Assembly: GCF_024519285.1 (NCBI RefSeq) | Contig: NZ_JAMZCY010000009.1 | Coordinates: 62,001-126,000 of the forward strand | Source: Cohnella sp. WQ 127256 | GTDB lineage: Bacteria; Bacillota; Bacilli; Paenibacillales; Paenibacillaceae | Length of the DNA stretch: 64,000 bases | Reading direction: 5' to 3' | Part shown: positions 1 to 7,707 of the stretch, piece after piece | Layout of the letters: every line of letters begins with the position of its first letter | How positions within the stretch are numbered: position 1 is the first letter of the stretch | The notes under the pieces: generated by a model | What the model was told of the DNA's origin: nothing | The model's database searches: none | The model's input: only the letters and a program-made list of their open reading frames with translations | Program-made: the position numbers and the translations under genes

Positions 1-416
1 TCATGAACAGTGTCATCAGGAGTATCTTCATACATCGAAATCTCTTCTAGAATAACATTTTTCTCTTTAGCCAGTTCGGCATCCGCCATCTGTGACTCGA
101 AAAACATGTCCGACAAAATATCTACTGCGATCGGCAAGTGCTGATCCAGCACCTTAGCATAGTAGCAAGTGTATTCTTTGGATGTGAAGGCATTCACATT
201 ACCACCAATCCCATCGAACACATCAGCGATATCTTTGGCGCTATGTCGATTCGTTCCTTTGAACAGCATGTGCTCAATGAAGTGGGATATTCCATTGTTA
301 TTCACATCTTCATATCGGGAACCGGTTTTCACCCAAATACCGAATGATACCGACCGACAGGTCGGGATAGATTCGATCATCACGCGAAGTCCGTTCTTAA
401 GCATATATTTGTTCAT
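1..416 (-). CDS. mlpA: M16-family zinc peptidase MlpA/YmxG, partial (C-terminus beyond window)
   Basis: N-terminal about 138 residues of an M16 (pitrilysin/processing-peptidase-like) zinc protease. The inverted zinc motif HFIEH is visible near residue 45, and a downstream VILEEI supplies the probable third ligand. The ATG at 416 follows AAAGGGGGAAATCGG, a good SD. The position after pnp and ylxY matches mlpA (ymxG) of B. subtilis, a processing-protease-like protein linked there to regulation of the extracellular protease AprE. The gene runs off the left edge, so the second half, which carries the non-catalytic M16 domain, cannot be judged. A promoter candidate lies just upstream. Confidence 0.85.
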   Translation of the reverse strand, partial: MNKYMLKNGLRVMIESIPTCRSVSFGIWVKTGSRYEDVNNNGISHFIEHMLFKGTNRHSAKDIADVFDGIGGNVNAFTSKEYTCYYAKVLDQHLPIAVDILSDMFFESQMADAELAKEKNVILEEISMYEDTPDDTVH

Positions 417-458
417 CCGATTTCCCCCTTTGTTGAGTACCTAACAAACAGTGATACC

Positions 459-487
459 ACTATATCAAATTACGACATCTGTCACAA
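459..487 (-). promoter_or_regulatory. SigA-type promoter candidate for mlpA
   Basis: On the minus strand TTGTGA (-35) is followed after 17 nt by TATAGT (-10), with a TG in the extended -10 position. The -35 box overlaps the ylxY stop codon. It would start transcription about 35 nt before the mlpA ATG. This is a consensus match only. Confidence 0.5.
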
Positions 488-1477
488 CCGATCTTCAATT
501 CGTTCGGTTGAAAGTGTTTCTGATACAGTCCCCGGCAAGTACCCTTTTGCCCTGATGACCTTGATCATTCCTCTAAGCGCGCCCTGCGACGTTGATGTTG
601 GATGCATCAATATCAAGCTACCCGGACCTACTTTTCTAGATATTTTATCAATAACCGTTGACGGCGCCGGTTTCATCCAATCCACAGTATCCAATGTCCA
701 TAAAACTGTTCTCAAGCCATATTCTGAAGCAACCTTAACTGTATTAGTATTATAATCTCCGGATGGTGGTGCAAACCAAACATTTTTTACACCTAACATT
801 TTCAATAGCGCCTCGGTCTTACCAATTTCCTCACGCTGCTTCTCTAGCCCTAGCCGGCTCATATCGGGATGGGTATACGCATGGTTAGATACTTCATGCC
901 CTTGTTCAATAATGCTTTTAGCAGTGTCTATATGCTTGGCTAGCCAACTTCCATCGAAGAAGAAAGTTGCTTTGACACCTGTATCTTTCAGAATGTCTAG
1001 CATGGGGATTAGGTATTCATCACCCCAGGCCACATTGATCATAAGAGCCACCATCGGTTTCTCTGGATTCCCTCTATAGATGGGATTGAGGGGTAAATCC
1101 TTGATATCCACCTTCGGTTTGTCCGTACGATATATCCACGGAAAGCCGTTCTTCTCACCTGGTACGGATCCGATTACTTTGGCTTTAAGATAAGTAGCCT
1201 GCACATCTACAACCCGGCCATCATAACCAGGTATCGCTTTCCAAACCCGATCAATAACTGCATTGATCGGTGGCTTGTTATACTTGATAGCCTCAGATTT
1301 TATCCACTTCATTAATTGATCTTCAGATCTATCATTGAAGAGTGCTGTTGTGGATTTCGCTTGTGGCTTAACAGCTTGTACGAAAGGCTCAATAGGTCCA
1401 TACATCCCCACTAGCAATACAATGGATAAACAAACGAGCATCGCCGTCAATAAACCAATGGGTACCTTTTTTTTCAA
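482..1477 (-). CDS. ylxY: YlxY-like sporulation polysaccharide deacetylase-family protein
   Basis: About 331 residues: an N-terminal membrane anchor (LLTAMLVCLSIVLLVGMYG), then a NodB-type deacetylase domain from about residue 140. Visible motifs are SNHAYTHPDM (metal-binding His pair), FAPPSGDYN, LDTVDW and LILMH. The first catalytic motif, normally TFDDG, reads INVAWGDE, so the usual first Asp pair is absent and activity is doubtful. The TTG at 1477 is preferred because GGGGGTGA sits 5 nt before it; GTG at 1486 or 1492 is possible. Gene order pnp-ylxY-mlpA fits the B. subtilis locus, where this family is associated with sporulation. Confidence 0.85.
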   Translation of the reverse strand: MKKKVPIGLLTAMLVCLSIVLLVGMYGPIEPFVQAVKPQAKSTTALFNDRSEDQLMKWIKSEAIKYNKPPINAVIDRVWKAIPGYDGRVVDVQATYLKAKVIGSVPGEKNGFPWIYRTDKPKVDIKDLPLNPIYRGNPEKPMVALMINVAWGDEYLIPMLDILKDTGVKATFFFDGSWLAKHIDTAKSIIEQGHEVSNHAYTHPDMSRLGLEKQREEIGKTEALLKMLGVKNVWFAPPSGDYNTNTVKVASEYGLRTVLWTLDTVDWMKPAPSTVIDKISRKVGPGSLILMHPTSTSQGALRGMIKVIRAKGYLPGTVSETLSTERIEDRL

Positions 1478-1512
1478 TCCACTCACCCCCACTTGTCCCG
1501 AATCCCTGCATC

Positions 1513-1539
1513 ATCCTATGCCAAGTTATCGGACTTTAT
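1513..1539 (-). promoter_or_regulatory. Possible sporulation SigE-like promoter for ylxY
   Basis: Minus strand ATA, 16 nt, CATAGGAT resembles the SigE pattern ATA-N16-18-CATACA-T. It lies after the pnp terminator and roughly 35 nt before the likely ylxY start. The match is short and could arise by chance. Confidence 0.3.
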
Positions 1540-1571
1540 GAGTGAGCATCCCATTGAAACGATTTAATTAT

Positions 1572-1611
1572 GCAAAACAAAAAGAGACCTTCTTGTTGGA
1601 GTCTCTTTTGT
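1572..1611 (-). terminator. Intrinsic terminator after pnp
   Basis: Perfect 9-bp stem, AAAAGAGAC with GTCTCTTTT (1580-1588 with 1601-1609), 12-nt loop, then TGTTTT on the minus strand. It separates pnp from ylxY. Confidence 0.85.
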
Positions 1612-1636
1612 TCAACCTATGCTTTTATTTAATGGA

Positions 1637-3736
1637 CTATACGGATACTTCTTCGGAGTTAAGCAATGCTTTACGAGACAAGTTAATCCGTCCCATATTA
1701 TCAATCTCAGTAACTTTCACTTCGATCTGATCTCCAATATTGACGACATCCTCAACCTTAGCAACTCTCTCGTTAGACAGCTGACTAATGTGAATAAGCC
1801 CATCTTTATTTGGCAAAATTTCGACGAAGCAGCCAAATTTCTCAATACGTTTAACCGTACCATTATAAACCTCACCAACGACAACTTCTTTAACGATGCC
1901 TTCGATAATTCCACGAGCACGTTGATTAGCCGCTTCATCCGTTGATGCGATGTATACCGTACCGTCTTGTTCGATGTCGATTTTTACGCCGGTTTCTTCA
2001 ATAATTTTATTGATGATTTTACCGCCGGAACCGATAACATCCCGAATTTTATCAGGATTAATTTTAAGAGAAATAATCTTCGGAGCATATTTGCTTAATT
2101 GCTTACGTGGCTCTTGAATAGCCTCAAGCATTTTACCCAAGATGAACAAACGTCCTTCTTTGGCCTGCTGTAAAGCATCTTCAAGAATTTGACGACTAAT
2201 GCCATCAATCTTGATGTCCATTTGGATTGCAGTAATTCCTTCTGCTGTTCCTGCAACTTTGAAATCCATATCTCCGAGGTGATCTTCCATCCCTTGAATA
2301 TCAGTCAAGATCGAAACATGATCACCGTCTTTGATTAGACCCATAGCTACACCAGCAACTGGAGCTTTAATTGGAACTCCGGCATCCATCATAGCAAGCG
2401 TGCTTGCACAAATACTAGCTTGAGACGTGGAACCATTGGACTCCAATACTTCCGATACAAGACGAATTGTGTAAGGGAACTCCACTTCCGAAGGAAGAAC
2501 CTTCAGCAATGCACGTTCGCCTAATGCGCCATGACCGATTTCCCGGCGACCTGGCGGACGTAATGGACGCGCTTCTCCGACAGAGAATGGAGGGAAATTG
2601 TAATGGTGCATGAACCGTTTCGATTCTTGTGGACTTATGCCATCCAAGATTTGAACTTCGCCAAGCGGTCCAAGCGTACAAATACTGAGTGCTTGAGTTT
2701 GACCACGAGTGAATAGACCAGAGCCATGCGTACGAGGAAGAATTGACGTATCGCTTGAAATTGGACGAATTTCTGCTAATCCACGGCCATCTGGGCGCAC
2801 TTTATCATGCGTGATTAGACGACGAACTTCGTTCTTAACGATATCGTACAACACTTCTTTAACGTCCTTCAGCTTGCTTGGTGTTTCGGCATACAGATTA
2901 CCAAAATGCTCTACGGTCTCACCATTAATGGCATCGATCGCTTCTTGACGAGCATGCTTCTCTGAAATGCTTACTGCTTGTACCAAACGAGCTTGAGCAA
3001 ACGCTTTAACTTCAGCTTCAACTGTAGCATCAACGCTGTGTAGCTTCACTGCCATTTTCGGTTGACCAGAAACGGCAACCAATTGATCGATCGTATCTAC
3101 GATCTTCTTGATTTCGTCATGTCCAAACATGATTGCTTCAAGCATAACGGCTTCCGAAACTTCGTTGGCTTCAGCCTCAACCATCATGATTGCATCACGA
3201 GTCCCTGCTACGACAACGAACAGATCCGATACTTCTTCTTGCTCTTGAGTCGGATTTACAATAAACTTACCATCGATTCGGCCTACATTAACGCCACCGA
3301 TAGGACCATTGAATGGTACATTAGAAATCGATAGTGCAGCGGAAGTACCGATCATCGCAGCGATTTCAGGCGAACAATCTTGGTCTACGCTTAGCACTAG
3401 ATTAACGATTTGTACATCATTACGGAAGCCTTCCGAAAATAGTGGACGAATCGGACGATCCGTTAGACGGCTAGACAAAATCGCTTTCTCACTAGGACGT
3501 CCTTCCCGTTTAATGAAACCACCGGGAATTTTACCTACCGCATATAACCGCTCTTCATAGTTAACGGTAAGCGGGAAAAAATCAAGATCCTTTGGTTCGT
3601 TAGAAGCCGTAACGGTAGACAACACTACTGTATCTCCATAGCGTACGACGACAGCGCCATTCGCTTGTTTAGCCAATCGACCCGTTTCCAAAGCAAACGT
3701 ACGACCGCCAAGCTGCATTTCCACGCGATGTTCCAA
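1637..3736 (-). CDS. pnp: Polyribonucleotide nucleotidyltransferase (PNPase)
   Basis: 699 residues. Processive 3'-to-5' phosphorolytic exoribonuclease of mRNA decay, cytoplasmic, working as a trimer with the RNA degradation machinery. Two RNase PH-like domains are readable (FFPLTVNYEERLYAVGKIPG in the first; GRREIGHGALGERAL in the second, around the phosphate site), then a KH domain with GSGGKIINKI and a C-terminal S1 domain ending LSRKALL. The length is normal. The start is TTG, supported by GAGGAGGG 8 nt upstream; no ATG suits this SD. The preceding gene is rpsO, as is usual, and an intrinsic terminator lies between them. Confidence 0.97.
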   Translation of the reverse strand: MEHRVEMQLGGRTFALETGRLAKQANGAVVVRYGDTVVLSTVTASNEPKDLDFFPLTVNYEERLYAVGKIPGGFIKREGRPSEKAILSSRLTDRPIRPLFSEGFRNDVQIVNLVLSVDQDCSPEIAAMIGTSAALSISNVPFNGPIGGVNVGRIDGKFIVNPTQEQEEVSDLFVVVAGTRDAIMMVEAEANEVSEAVMLEAIMFGHDEIKKIVDTIDQLVAVSGQPKMAVKLHSVDATVEAEVKAFAQARLVQAVSISEKHARQEAIDAINGETVEHFGNLYAETPSKLKDVKEVLYDIVKNEVRRLITHDKVRPDGRGLAEIRPISSDTSILPRTHGSGLFTRGQTQALSICTLGPLGEVQILDGISPQESKRFMHHYNFPPFSVGEARPLRPPGRREIGHGALGERALLKVLPSEVEFPYTIRLVSEVLESNGSTSQASICASTLAMMDAGVPIKAPVAGVAMGLIKDGDHVSILTDIQGMEDHLGDMDFKVAGTAEGITAIQMDIKIDGISRQILEDALQQAKEGRLFILGKMLEAIQEPRKQLSKYAPKIISLKINPDKIRDVIGSGGKIINKIIEETGVKIDIEQDGTVYIASTDEAANQRARGIIEGIVKEVVVGEVYNGTVKRIEKFGCFVEILPNKDGLIHISQLSNERVAKVEDVVNIGDQIEVKVTEIDNMGRINLSRKALLNSEEVSV

Positions 3737-3832
3737 ACAGATTCCCTCCTCATATCATTTATATGTACTTTCGACACTCTTCCCATTATTTCCTGCCTTG
3801 TCTTAGCTTAGGCATAGCTCTTAGGATTCATA

Positions 3833-3846
3833 TCCCATATATGGGA
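3833..3846. repeat. Perfect 14-bp palindrome TCCCATATATGGGA
   Basis: A self-complementary 14-mer abuts the U-tract side of the rpsO terminator, in the spacer before pnp. It could be an extra hairpin in read-through RNA or a dimeric protein site. No function is claimed. Confidence 0.5.
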
Positions 3847-3905
3847 AAAAGCAACCTGATGCCTGAGGGGCATTGTGCCCCATTCGGCGTGGACAGGTTG
3901 CTTTC
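3845..3905 (-). terminator. Terminator / processing hairpin after rpsO
   Basis: Minus strand stem GCAACCTG with CAGGTTGC (3894-3901 with 3851-3858), containing an inner GGGGCA/TGCCCC hairpin, followed by TTTTT. pnp has no strong promoter of its own that I can see, so this may be a partial terminator or an RNase processing site controlling pnp, as known for the rpsO-pnp pair in other bacteria. Confidence 0.8.
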
Positions 3906-3919
3906 GTGCAAGTAACAAA

Positions 3920-4189
3920 TTAACGGCGAAGTCCCAATTTTGCAATTAGTGCACTATACCGTTTAACATCTTTGTTTTTCAAGTATGCTAACAGCTTACG
4001 ACGTTGACCAACCATCTTAAGCAAACCACGACGGGAGTGATGATCTTTCTTGTGCTCCCTAAAGTGAGTTGTCAGATTGTTGATGTTTTGCGTAAGGATA
4101 GCTACTTGGACTTCCGGAGATCCGGTGTCCGTTGCATGTGTCTTATGCTCTTCAATCAATTCTTGTTTGCGCTCTTGTGTCAATGCCAT
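3920..4189 (-). CDS. rpsO: 30S ribosomal protein S15
   Basis: 89 residues, the standard length. S15 binds the 16S rRNA central domain early in assembly and helps form subunit bridge B4. The family core is plain: DTGSPEVQVAILTQNI near residue 21, HKKDHHSRRGLLKMVGQRRKLL, and the C-terminal YLKNKDVKRYSALI. The ATG start has AAGGAGGTGA 6 nt upstream. Its own extended -10 promoter and a foldable leader precede it, and a terminator hairpin follows, so it can be expressed as a single gene or with pnp. Confidence 0.98.
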   Translation of the reverse strand: MALTQERKQELIEEHKTHATDTGSPEVQVAILTQNINNLTTHFREHKKDHHSRRGLLKMVGQRRKLLAYLKNKDVKRYSALIAKLGLRR

Positions 4190-4219
4190 CCTTGTTCACC
4201 TCCTTCATAATAATCGCCA

Positions 4220-4260
4220 TTAGCATAGCAGGCGTCGGTGAGCACGCTTTGCCAAGCTAA
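4220..4260 (-). promoter_or_regulatory. Structured rpsO leader RNA, possible S15 autoregulatory element
   Basis: Just upstream of the rpsO SD the minus strand reads as nested arms: TTAGC/GCTAA (4256-4260 with 4220-4224), then GCA/TGC, then GCGT/ACGC, with an 8-nt loop. A second hairpin (TCAGAT/ATCTGA) lies at 4281-4296. S15 is known to repress its own mRNA through leader structures in several bacteria, including Geobacillus. Assignment to that role here is inference. Confidence 0.4.
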
Positions 4261-4313
4261 GGTTCATTTGTGCATAAAGATCAGATATTAATCTGATGAT
4301 AGCAACGAGATAC

Positions 4314-4343
4314 AGTATAGCATACTCTTGACTGCATATACAA
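4314..4343 (-). promoter_or_regulatory. SigA promoter with extended -10 for rpsO
   Basis: TTGTAT, 18 nt, TATACT, with TG directly one base before the -10 (TGCTATACT). It gives a leader of about 120 nt before the rpsO ATG. It lies in the 169-nt spacer after ribF. Confidence 0.6.
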
Positions 4344-4358
4344 TCTTATCACTATAGA

Positions 4359-5342
4359 TTAATCCGAAAGCTTAACTGAAAAAAATTCTTTAGCCTGAGC
4401 AGCGTCAAGTGATATTTGATTGATGAGTTGATCAATCGAATCAAATTTCTTCTCCGCACGCAAGAACGTATGAAGCGTCAATGCTAATTGCCGACCATAG
4501 AGGTCACCATCAAAATCAAACAGGTGGGCTTCAAGCTTCAACGCACCACCAGGTGCATCGAAAGTCGGTCGGTGACCAACATTAAGCACTCCAGTGTAAC
4601 GTTTTTCAAGATCACCTGAGTCAGACAATAGATCAATATGGATCGCATAAACACCCATTCGTGGAATAACGTAAGGCTGTTCCGGTTGCACATTGGCCGT
4701 TGGAAATCCAAGTAACCGACCCCTTGCATCACCATGAACGACAACGCCCTGGATCAGATAAGGACGACCAAGAAGATCTGAAGCTTCGCGGCAATCCCCT
4801 TCTGTCAAACGATTCCTAACTCTAGTGCTACTGACTTTGCCACCTTCCAGAAAAACTGGAGAAACGACCTGCACCTGAATTTCACCGTTGCCATGAAGCT
4901 TCAATGTTTCCGCATTTCCTTTGCCTCGATGTCCAAAGGCAAAATCAAAGCCAATCGTCGTCCCTTTAACCCCGAGTGGTAAAATGAGTGTCTTAACGAA
5001 CTGCTCCGCAGTAACTTCAGAGAACTCCCGATCAAAGTGGACAATATATACCGCTTCTACCCCAAGCTCTGATAGCAAAGATAGCTTGTCCGCAAGTGGA
5101 GTTAGCACTGTCTGATACTCTGCGCCTTGACCAAGAACAACTCTAGGATGAGGATCAAAGGTCATAACTGCAGGAACAAGTCCCTGTTTATGCGCCAAAT
5201 CAACCGCCTGACGAACGACCTCTTGATGCCCTAAATGTACTCCGTCGAAAAAGCCGATTGCAAGTGATATGCCTCGTTCTTTTCGTGCTCCTTCAGGGAG
5301 AGCTCCCGTTACATTCGCTACTGATAGATCATATCGTTCCAC
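4359..5342 (-). CDS. ribF: Bifunctional riboflavin kinase / FAD synthetase
   Basis: 327 residues. Phosphorylates riboflavin to FMN, then adenylates FMN to FAD. The N-terminal nucleotidyltransferase domain has GFFDGVHLGH at residue 30; the C-terminal flavokinase domain has GRLLGFPTAN near residue 212 and NVGHRPTF. The start is GTG with AGGAGGGCATCAG before it. It follows truB with 15 nt between them, the same neighbour as ribC (ribF) in B. subtilis, so it is probably the last gene of the rimP-nusA operon. I see no strong terminator directly after it, and the rpsO promoter follows. Confidence 0.95.
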   Translation of the reverse strand: MERYDLSVANVTGALPEGARKERGISLAIGFFDGVHLGHQEVVRQAVDLAHKQGLVPAVMTFDPHPRVVLGQGAEYQTVLTPLADKLSLLSELGVEAVYIVHFDREFSEVTAEQFVKTLILPLGVKGTTIGFDFAFGHRGKGNAETLKLHGNGEIQVQVVSPVFLEGGKVSSTRVRNRLTEGDCREASDLLGRPYLIQGVVVHGDARGRLLGFPTANVQPEQPYVIPRMGVYAIHIDLLSDSGDLEKRYTGVLNVGHRPTFDAPGGALKLEAHLFDFDGDLYGRQLALTLHTFLRAEKKFDSIDQLINQISLDAAQAKEFFSVKLSD

Positions 5343-5357
5343 CTGATGCCCTCCTGC

Positions 5358-6317
5358 TCAATCGGACTTACTGTCGTTTGGTTGTCCATCCGGAGAGTGA
5401 AACACTTTAACCGGACGTACAATTTCCCTATTGTCGTCGACAGAGAACAATCCGAGAAAAACCCCATCTGCTCGGTATAGCTTCAATAATCCCACTTTGT
5501 CAGGAGGTGGCTGAAGCTTACCTGCTTCAATGCCCTTGCCTTGAAGTGCATGTAAGGATTCCGGATAAGCTGCGGTTGCAGCTTGAATTCCGGTGAGCAA
5601 AGCATCGGGGACCAACAGTTTATCTCCCAATTTACCTTGCGCAATCAATTCCGAGATTTGCTCTAGGGTAACGCAATGCTCCTGTTTAATTCCAGCGCTC
5701 TCCGTGCGTACAAGCTCCGTCATCACTGCGGGAACTTTCAGCTTACGGCCAATATCCACGCAAAGCGTTCGAATATAAGTACCTTTTGAACAAGTAACTG
5801 AAAAAGTTAACTCTCGCTGTTCGCCTTCCACTAAGACATCTAAAATGTCCATTCCATGTATATTCACACGTCTAGAAGGTCGTTCCACCGTAATTCCTTG
5901 TCGTGCCAATTCGTATAACCGTTTTCCATCGATTTTGACTGCTGACACCATGGGAGGAATCTGATCGATCTCTCCAATAAAAGATAAAGCGGCCTCGACC
6001 ATCATGGAAGCCGTCAAGAATGAGGCATCCTTCTGATCGATAACATTGCCGCTTAAATCTTCGGTATCTGTTGCAAGTCCAAACCGCAAAGTTGCCTTAT
6101 ACGTCTTGGGCATTTCTTGCAAATATTCTACGAATCGGGTTGAACGTCCAATGCAGAGTGGAAGGACCCCCGTCACTGCAGGATCTAATGTTCCAGTATG
6201 TCCAATCCTACGTACTCGAAGTATACCGCGCGCTTTAGCCACAACATCGTGGGACGTCCAGCCCGCTGGCTTCCATACCGCTAGTACGCCTTCCCAGTTA
6301 TTATCTTGCTGACTCAT
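5358..6317 (-). CDS. truB: tRNA pseudouridine-55 synthase
   Basis: 319 residues. Converts U55 in the T-loop of tRNAs to pseudouridine. The catalytic motif GHTGTLDP puts the nucleophilic Asp at residue 45; the family motif WKPAGWTSHDVV lies before it and the KVPAVMTELVRTESAG segment near the middle. The C-terminal tail is of TruB_C/PUA-like character. The ATG overlaps the nrnA stop codon in an ATGA of 4 nt, so the two are translationally coupled. ribF follows after 15 nt. Confidence 0.96.
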   Translation of the reverse strand: MSQQDNNWEGVLAVWKPAGWTSHDVVAKARGILRVRRIGHTGTLDPAVTGVLPLCIGRSTRFVEYLQEMPKTYKATLRFGLATDTEDLSGNVIDQKDASFLTASMMVEAALSFIGEIDQIPPMVSAVKIDGKRLYELARQGITVERPSRRVNIHGMDILDVLVEGEQRELTFSVTCSKGTYIRTLCVDIGRKLKVPAVMTELVRTESAGIKQEHCVTLEQISELIAQGKLGDKLLVPDALLTGIQAATAAYPESLHALQGKGIEAGKLQPPPDKVGLLKLYRADGVFLGLFSVDDNREIVRPVKVFHSPDGQPNDSKSD

Positions 6318-7300
6318 AGTTCATCCAACTCTTTCTGAACGTAGGCGACGACTTGGCTGATCACATCATGAAGGGGATCTGTAAATCTACAGCCCGATGC
6401 ACGAATATGTCCACCACCACCAAAGTGCTGAGCCACAGCGGCAACATTTACTCGACCTGCAGAACGAAAGCTGACTTTAACGGAGTCTTGACCATTTTGC
6501 TTAAATAGCATTCCAACTTCCACGCCTTCGACGTTTCTTGGATAATTGACCAAGCCTTCTAAGTCCTCGTTCGTTGCTCCCGTTTCCTCTAGATCTTCAG
6601 AATTTACCCATAACCAGGCGATTCGTTGATCGACGCTAAAGGATATCCGGGATAGCCCCCGTTGAATAATCTGGAGTTGCCCCACTGTCATTCGCTCAAG
6701 GAGATGCTCTGCTAAATCGGGACCATTGACCCCTGCTTCCAGCAATCGTGACGCCATTGTCATGACTTGAGGACTCGTGTTGGAGTAGCGAAAACCGCCT
6801 GTATCCGTAAGCAAGCCTGTATAAATTGCAGTTGCCACATCTACATCCAATTGAAGCCCTAACTCGTCAAGCAATTCAAATAAAATTTCGGCAGTTGCGG
6901 CCGCATGAAACTTTAGGAGATTCACGCGACCAAAACCATCATTTGTGGGATGGTGGTCGATATTAAGCAGTTCTGCGTCAGGAGCAAACCATTCGATGGT
7001 TTTACCTGCACGCGAGTAATCCGCACAATCGACACAAATCACGTTACGATATTGCGAGCTTGGTGCAGCACCTTGCCCAACCATGTCAATAACTTGAAAA
7101 CTATTCCACAAAAAAGCTAGCCGAGAAGGCACGGAGCCTTCATTCAGCATTGTATATTTTTTCCCAAGCTTCTCCAGCAACCAACCAGTGGCAACTGTAG
7201 AGCTAATCGCATCACCATCGGGCTGCACATGAGAAACGATAAGAAAATCGTCCCTTTCACGAATGAAAGCGGCCGCTTCCTTCAAATCCTTGGCCCACAT
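6314..7300 (-). CDS. nrnA: Bifunctional oligoribonuclease / pAp phosphatase NrnA (DHH family)
   Basis: 328 residues. Degrades very short RNA oligomers to mononucleotides and dephosphorylates 3'-phosphoadenosine 5'-phosphate. DHH-domain motifs are QPDGDAISS near residue 27, VDCADYSRAG, NIDHHPTND near 118 and TGLLTDTGGF; the DHHA1 domain carries GGGGHIRASG near the C-terminus. The ATG start has GGGGGAAATAGC before it. In B. subtilis nrnA (ytqI) lies elsewhere; here it sits between rbfA and truB, next to RNA-processing genes and in the same operon as pnp-related functions. Confidence 0.95.
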   Translation of the reverse strand: MWAKDLKEAAAFIRERDDFLIVSHVQPDGDAISSTVATGWLLEKLGKKYTMLNEGSVPSRLAFLWNSFQVIDMVGQGAAPSSQYRNVICVDCADYSRAGKTIEWFAPDAELLNIDHHPTNDGFGRVNLLKFHAAATAEILFELLDELGLQLDVDVATAIYTGLLTDTGGFRYSNTSPQVMTMASRLLEAGVNGPDLAEHLLERMTVGQLQIIQRGLSRISFSVDQRIAWLWVNSEDLEETGATNEDLEGLVNYPRNVEGVEVGMLFKQNGQDSVKVSFRSAGRVNVAAVAQHFGGGGHIRASGCRFTDPLHDVISQVVAYVQKELDEL

Positions 7301-7321
7301 GCTATTTCCCCCTAGCTGCTC

Positions 7322-7678
7322 CTAAGACTCTAAAGAGTCCTTGTTAATTTTCGTGAGCAGATCTTCAATATGGCTGCCATAAGCAATGGAGCTATCAAAG
7401 CGGAATTCCATAACCGGAGTATGACGTAATTTAACTCGACGCCCCAACTCCGAACGCAAGAAACCGTTCGCGCGTCCAATTGCCTTAAGTGTCTCTTCCT
7501 TCTGCTCTTCGCTTCCTAAGATGCTCAGATATACACGTGCAAGCGATAGATCATTCGTAATATCTACTCCGGTAACCGTGACGAAGCCGATTCTCGGGTC
7601 CTTCAGCTCCGTCTGGATGATGGAGCTGATTTCCTTCTTAATCTGTTCGCCGACCCGTCCGACTCGAAATTTGGCCAT
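7322..7678 (-). CDS. rbfA: 30S ribosome-binding factor A
   Basis: 118 residues, KH-like fold. Assists late maturation of the 30S subunit and processing of the 16S 5' end. Family signatures are RVGEQIKKEISSIIQTELKDPRIGFVTVTGVD and the C-terminal RHTPVMEFRFDSSIAYGSHIEDLL. It begins 29 nt after infB and ends 21 nt before nrnA. The ylxP (DUF503) gene found between infB and rbfA in B. subtilis is not present; there is no room for it. Confidence 0.96.
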   Translation of the reverse strand: MAKFRVGRVGEQIKKEISSIIQTELKDPRIGFVTVTGVDITNDLSLARVYLSILGSEEQKEETLKAIGRANGFLRSELGRRVKLRHTPVMEFRFDSSIAYGSHIEDLLTKINKDSLES

Positions 7679-7707
7679 TCAAATTCCACCTTCATGTGCT
7701 GCTAGAA

